A stretch of 10,494 bases of DNA, from contig CALDBJ010000152.1 of assembly GCA_937937835.1 (NCBI GenBank), positions 1-10,494 of the forward strand, read 5' to 3'. Origin of the DNA: an uncultured Collinsella sp. Its GTDB lineage: Bacteria; Actinomycetota; Coriobacteriia; Coriobacteriales; Coriobacteriaceae. Both the position numbers and the translations under genes were made by a program. Under the pieces are notes generated by a model. That model did not search any database and had not been told where the DNA came from. It was given only the letters and a program-made list of their open reading frames with translations. Numbering within the stretch: the stretch's first letter is position 1; each line of letters begins with the position of its first letter. Below, in pieces: positions 8,588 to 10,494 of this stretch.

Positions 8588-8827
8588 CCCCGTGGGCAAA
8601 AAATGGCAAATATGAGTACTGTTACCCTTTTAGTAACAGCCAAAACAGCCCCAAATGCCGTTTTCACGGCTTACACGCGTCCCTAAATTGATCAAACAGC
8701 CCCATAGCGGACTTATATGCGTTTGTATTAATGAACATATTTTGCTGTTATGTCTATTATTTTGCGAAGGCAATATGATACTAAGATAGCAACCGTACTC
8801 ATATTTGGCATTTTTTTGCCCACTGGG
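8588..8827. repeat. 240-bp MITE-like element with long terminal inverted repeats
   Basis: The left arm 8592-8619 (GTGGGCAAAAAATGGCAAAT, then ATGAGTAC) is mirrored by the right arm 8795-8823 with one mismatch and one extra T. A CCC/GGG pair extends it outward, and about 13 of 19 further bases match inward. The 175-base interior is AT-rich and non-coding, with two AAACAGCCCCA direct copies (8643-8653, 8694-8704) and a small hairpin TGTTAC/GTAACA (8620-8625 with 8633-8638). I see no target-site duplication. It may be a non-autonomous mobile element or two regulator sites in opposite orientation. Confidence 0.5.
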
Positions 8828-8835
8828 TACTCCCC

Positions 8836-8903
8836 GGGGAATCGGCGGCAGGCTTAGGGTCCCTCACGGCGTCATCCCATCCTGGTGAGCGCCGACGTTC
8901 CCC
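8836..8903 (+). other. Nested foldable segment upstream of the DAHP synthase promoter
   Basis: GGGGAA (8836-8841) pairs with TTCCCC (8898-8903), CGGCG (8843-8847) with CGCCG (8890-8894), and CTCAC (8863-8867) with GTGAG (8885-8889). The result is one coaxial structure with a one-sided internal loop. It matches no riboswitch class I know. It would be transcribed only from a promoter further upstream. Confidence 0.3.
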
Positions 8904-8909
8904 CATATA

Positions 8910-8947
8910 AAACCTGCCAAAATAAACCTGTCCCTTTTGGCAGGTTT
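8910..8947. terminator. 13-bp perfect hairpin upstream of the DAHP synthase promoter
   Basis: AAACCTGCCAAAA (8910-8922) pairs perfectly with TTTTGGCAGGTTT (8935-8947) around 12 bases. The loop repeats AAACCTG. It ends 15 bases before the -35 box, so it could insulate the promoter from upstream transcription or serve as an operator. There is no clear T tract behind it on either strand. Confidence 0.45.
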
Positions 8948-8962
8948 CGAGGTGGCAAGGGC

Positions 8963-8991
8963 TTGCACTTTAGCGTGCGACAGCGGATAAT
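8963..8991 (+). promoter_or_regulatory. Sigma-70-type promoter of the DAHP synthase gene
   Basis: TTGCAC (8963-8968) and GATAAT (8986-8991) are separated by exactly 17 bases. Transcription would start near 8998, giving a leader of about 48 bases. A small palindrome GCAAG-GG-CTTGC (8955-8966) overlaps the -35 box and could be a repressor site. Confidence 0.65.
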
Positions 8992-9045
8992 GCCGAACAC
9001 TCGACAATACGCTTATTGCTCTTTCTATAGATTGAGGAGACCCCT

Positions 9046-10077
9046 ATGGCCATGGAATTCAAACGCAGGCTGCCGATCCCCATGGAGATCCGCGAGGAAA
9101 TGCCGCTTTCTGCCGAGCTTACCGCCAAAAAGCAGGCATTTGACGCCGAGGTCGCCAAAGTCTTTACCGGCGAGGACGCACGCAAGGTGCTCATCATCGG
9201 CCCGTGCTCTGCCGACCGCGAGGATTCGGTCCTCGAGTACATGAACCGACTGGCCAAGACCGCCGAGGAGGTCAAGGACAAGCTCATCATCATTCCGCGC
9301 GTCTACACCAATAAGCCGCGCACCAAGGGCACCGGCTACAAGGGCCTGCTGCACAACCCCAACCCCGAGGCTCCCGACGACCTGCTCGAGGGCGTCAAGG
9401 CCATCCGCCATATGCACCTGCGCGTTATTAAGGAAACAGGCTTCTTCACCGCCGACGAGATGCTCTATCCGTCCAACTACCAGTACCTCGTTGACCTGCT
9501 GAGCTATGTGGCCGTGGGCGCACGCTCGGTCGAAAACCAGGAGCATCGCCTGGTGTCGAGCGGCATTTCGGTACCCGTCGGCATGAAGAATCCCACTGCC
9601 GGTTCCACCACCGTTATGCTCAACTCCATTTACGCCGCGCAGGCGCACCAGAGCTTCATCTTCCGCAACTGGGAGGTCGAGTGCGACGGCAATCCGCTCG
9701 CGCACGCCGTTATGCGTGGCTACATCGGTCTCGACGGTCGCACCTACCCCAACTACCACTACGAGCACCTGGAGCGCCTGGCCGAACGCTACACCGAGCA
9801 CGCCGGCTATGCCAATCCGGCAGCGGTCATCGACTGCAACCACGACAACTCGGGTAAGCGCCCGCTTGAGCAGTATCGCATTTGCAAGGAGGTGCTCGAC
9901 AGCTGCCGCCGCAACGAGTCCATCTCCAAGCTGGTCAAGGGCTTTATGATCGAGTCCTACCTGGAGGACGGCAACCAGCCGGTCGACGGCGGCGTCTTTG
10001 GCAAGTCGATCACCGATCCGTGCCTGGGCTGGGAAAAGACCGACTACCTCATCCACGAGATCGCGGAACGTATTTAG
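9046..10077 (+). CDS. aroF: 3-deoxy-7-phosphoheptulonate (DAHP) synthase, class I
   Basis: The 343-residue product matches AroF/AroG/AroH-type DAHP synthases in length and motifs. It condenses phosphoenolpyruvate and erythrose 4-phosphate, the first step of the shikimate pathway. Motifs in order: IIGPCS with metal-binding Cys54; PRVYTNKPRT then GYKGL (substrate loop); GARSVENQEHR; PVGMKNPTAG; IDCNHDNSGK with His266; MIESYLEDGNQ with Glu303; GKSITDPCLGWE with Asp324. The metal-ligand set Cys, His, Glu, Asp is therefore complete. The order GPCSADRED and NHDNSGK differs slightly from E. coli AroG (GPCSIHDP, SHANSSK). ATG 9046 has GAGGAG 6 bases before it. The gene stands alone between its own promoter and terminators. 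Feedback specificity (Phe, Tyr or Trp) cannot be read from the sequence by eye, so the symbol aroF is generic. Confidence 0.92.
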   Translation: MAMEFKRRLPIPMEIREEMPLSAELTAKKQAFDAEVAKVFTGEDARKVLIIGPCSADREDSVLEYMNRLAKTAEEVKDKLIIIPRVYTNKPRTKGTGYKGLLHNPNPEAPDDLLEGVKAIRHMHLRVIKETGFFTADEMLYPSNYQYLVDLLSYVAVGARSVENQEHRLVSSGISVPVGMKNPTAGSTTVMLNSIYAAQAHQSFIFRNWEVECDGNPLAHAVMRGYIGLDGRTYPNYHYEHLERLAERYTEHAGYANPAAVIDCNHDNSGKRPLEQYRICKEVLDSCRRNESISKLVKGFMIESYLEDGNQPVDGGVFGKSITDPCLGWEKTDYLIHEIAERI

Positions 10078-10078
10078 A

Positions 10079-10106
10079 GTTACGGCGTTTTACCAAACGC
10101 CGTAAC
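10079..10106 (+). terminator. 12-bp hairpin directly behind the DAHP synthase stop
   Basis: GTTACGGCGTTT (10079-10090) pairs perfectly with AAACGCCGTAAC (10095-10106) around TACC. It starts one base after the stop codon. No T tract follows, so it may be an mRNA 3'-end protecting structure or a first, weak terminator. Confidence 0.6.
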
Positions 10107-10154
10107 GGCTCGACGCTGCGCGGGCCGCACCTGTACAATCTGACGTTCAACTTC

Positions 10155-10190
10155 AAGGGCGCGACCAGAAGGTCAGCGCCCTTTCGTTTC
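10155..10190 (+). terminator. Intrinsic terminator downstream of the DAHP synthase
   Basis: AAGGGCGC-GACC (10155-10166) pairs with GGTC-A-GCGCCCTT (10171-10183) around AGAA, with one bulged A. A T-rich tail TTTCGTTTC follows. It lies about 80 bases after the stop. Confidence 0.75.
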
Positions 10191-10270
10191 ACGTCACCTT
10201 GTCTCAAATGCGACCCGCTCGCTATCCGTCCTCTACCTGCGGCGTTGTCTTGCTCCGGATGCGGCAGTTA

Positions 10271-10340
10271 GGGACGTTCCTTTTCTAGTCATTGGGGACG
10301 TTCTTGTTTGACTAGTCGTTTAAGAACGTCCCCAACGACT
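10271..10340. repeat. REP-like palindromic repeat (GGGACGTTC family)
   Basis: The 9-mer GGGACGTTC occurs directly at 10271-10279 and 10295-10303 and inverted at 10324-10332. The last two sit in a 19-bp stem (10287-10305 with 10322-10340, one mismatch), whose 16-base loop contains the palindrome GACTAGTC. CTAGTC also recurs at 10285-10290. It is non-coding. Confidence 0.6.
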
Positions 10341-10390
10341 ACCGGGAGAGTTGCCTTACCTCGTGGCGGTCTTCTAGCAGAAAAACCAAG

Positions 10391-10429
10391 TGAGTAGGCT
10401 TTTTGCAGGAGGCCAAGCATGCCCCAAAA
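10391..10429 (+). repeat. Second copy of the TGAGTAGGCTTT ... CATGyCCCAAAA motif
   Basis: TGAGTAGGCTTT (10391-10402) is identical to 3624-3635. CATGCCCCAAAA (10418-10429) matches CATGTCCCAAAA at 3714-3725 in 11 of 12 positions. It may be a dispersed regulatory or repetitive sequence; the gene it would serve lies right of the window. Confidence 0.45.
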
Positions 10430-10494
10430 CGCCACAGCTCTGACCTGCACTGATAATTGTTCTCGGGGGAAGCGGGCACTGCGGGGCGCGGCGA

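Larger units (their letters stand above)
8533..9045. other. Intergenic region upstream of the DAHP synthase (no gene seen)
   Basis: These 513 bases contain the inverted-repeat element 8588-8827, a nested foldable segment 8836-8903, the hairpin 8910-8947 and the promoter 8963-8991. A short run of three ACAGCCCC copies (8573, 8645, 8696) lies in and beside the element. No recognisable coding sequence is present. Confidence 0.6.
10191..10494. other. Right-edge intergenic stretch without a visible gene
   Basis: Apart from the REP-like repeat and the motif copy, these 304 bases show no reading frame with a ribosome binding site or recognisable family. GATAAT at 10452-10457 could be a -10 box for a gene beyond the edge, but no -35 hexamer is visible at the right distance. 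Confidence 0.5.

Noticed and set aside
8941..8975. T-box-like GGTGGCA upstream of the DAHP synthase
   Set aside because: It lacks the rest of the T-box consensus, and the segment lies upstream of the likely transcription start.
8885..9244. Leader peptide or small gene upstream of the DAHP synthase
   Set aside because: The frame starts upstream of the promoter at 8963-8991 and overlaps the DAHP synthase in another frame; the short leader after the promoter holds no aromatic-rich peptide.
10107..10155. Small RNA promoter (TACAAT at 10134-10139) before the terminator
   Set aside because: There is no -35-like hexamer at 17 bases and the transcript would be only the terminator hairpin.

Overview
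The window looks like chromosomal DNA of a high-GC anaerobe, most likely an actinobacterium of the class Coriobacteriia (Collinsella-like). This is an inference from base composition, the anaerobic pyruvate formate-lyase and the gene families. No rRNA or marker gene is present to prove it.

Left edge (1-860): a very GC-rich stretch rich in AGG arginine codons, unlike the rest of the window. It carries the N-terminal part of an IS110-family transposase that breaks off and is followed, in another frame, by a fragment of an XRE/Cro-type helix-turn-helix protein. This is a mobile-element scar. Two strong hairpins (641-683 and 738-841) separate it from the next unit; the second lies just behind the stop codon of the minus-strand genes.

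Minus strand (860-3248): a pyruvate formate-lyase encoded as two polypeptides. The 683-residue body carries the catalytic Cys-Cys pair but ends before the C-terminal glycyl radical domain. That domain is a separate 83-residue gene, 85 bases downstream, with its own ribosome binding site. The gap holds two stem-loops and a possible internal promoter. Together the two proteins cover a whole PFL (pyruvate + CoA to acetyl-CoA + formate). No activating enzyme gene lies in the window. This natural split is the most interesting item here.

Intergenic 3249-3797: divergent control region between pflB (left) and a marR operon (right), with AT-rich tracts, several dyads and a motif found again near the right edge.

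Plus strand (3798-8466): a tight three-gene operon. A MarR-type repressor overlaps by 4 bases an ABC half-transporter, which overlaps by 1 base a second half-transporter. The two half-transporters form a heterodimeric exporter with one consensus and one degenerate ATP site. The first has an unusually large extracytoplasmic insertion. A good intrinsic terminator closes the operon at 8498-8532.

Intergenic 8533-9045: a 240-bp element bounded by long inverted repeats, then a structured segment, a 13-bp-stem hairpin and a good sigma-70-type promoter that drives the next gene.

Plus strand (9046-10077): a class I DAHP synthase, the first step of aromatic amino acid synthesis. It is followed by a 12-bp hairpin, an intrinsic terminator, a REP-like palindromic repeat and a second copy of the motif seen at 3624. 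No gene is visible from 10078 to the right edge.
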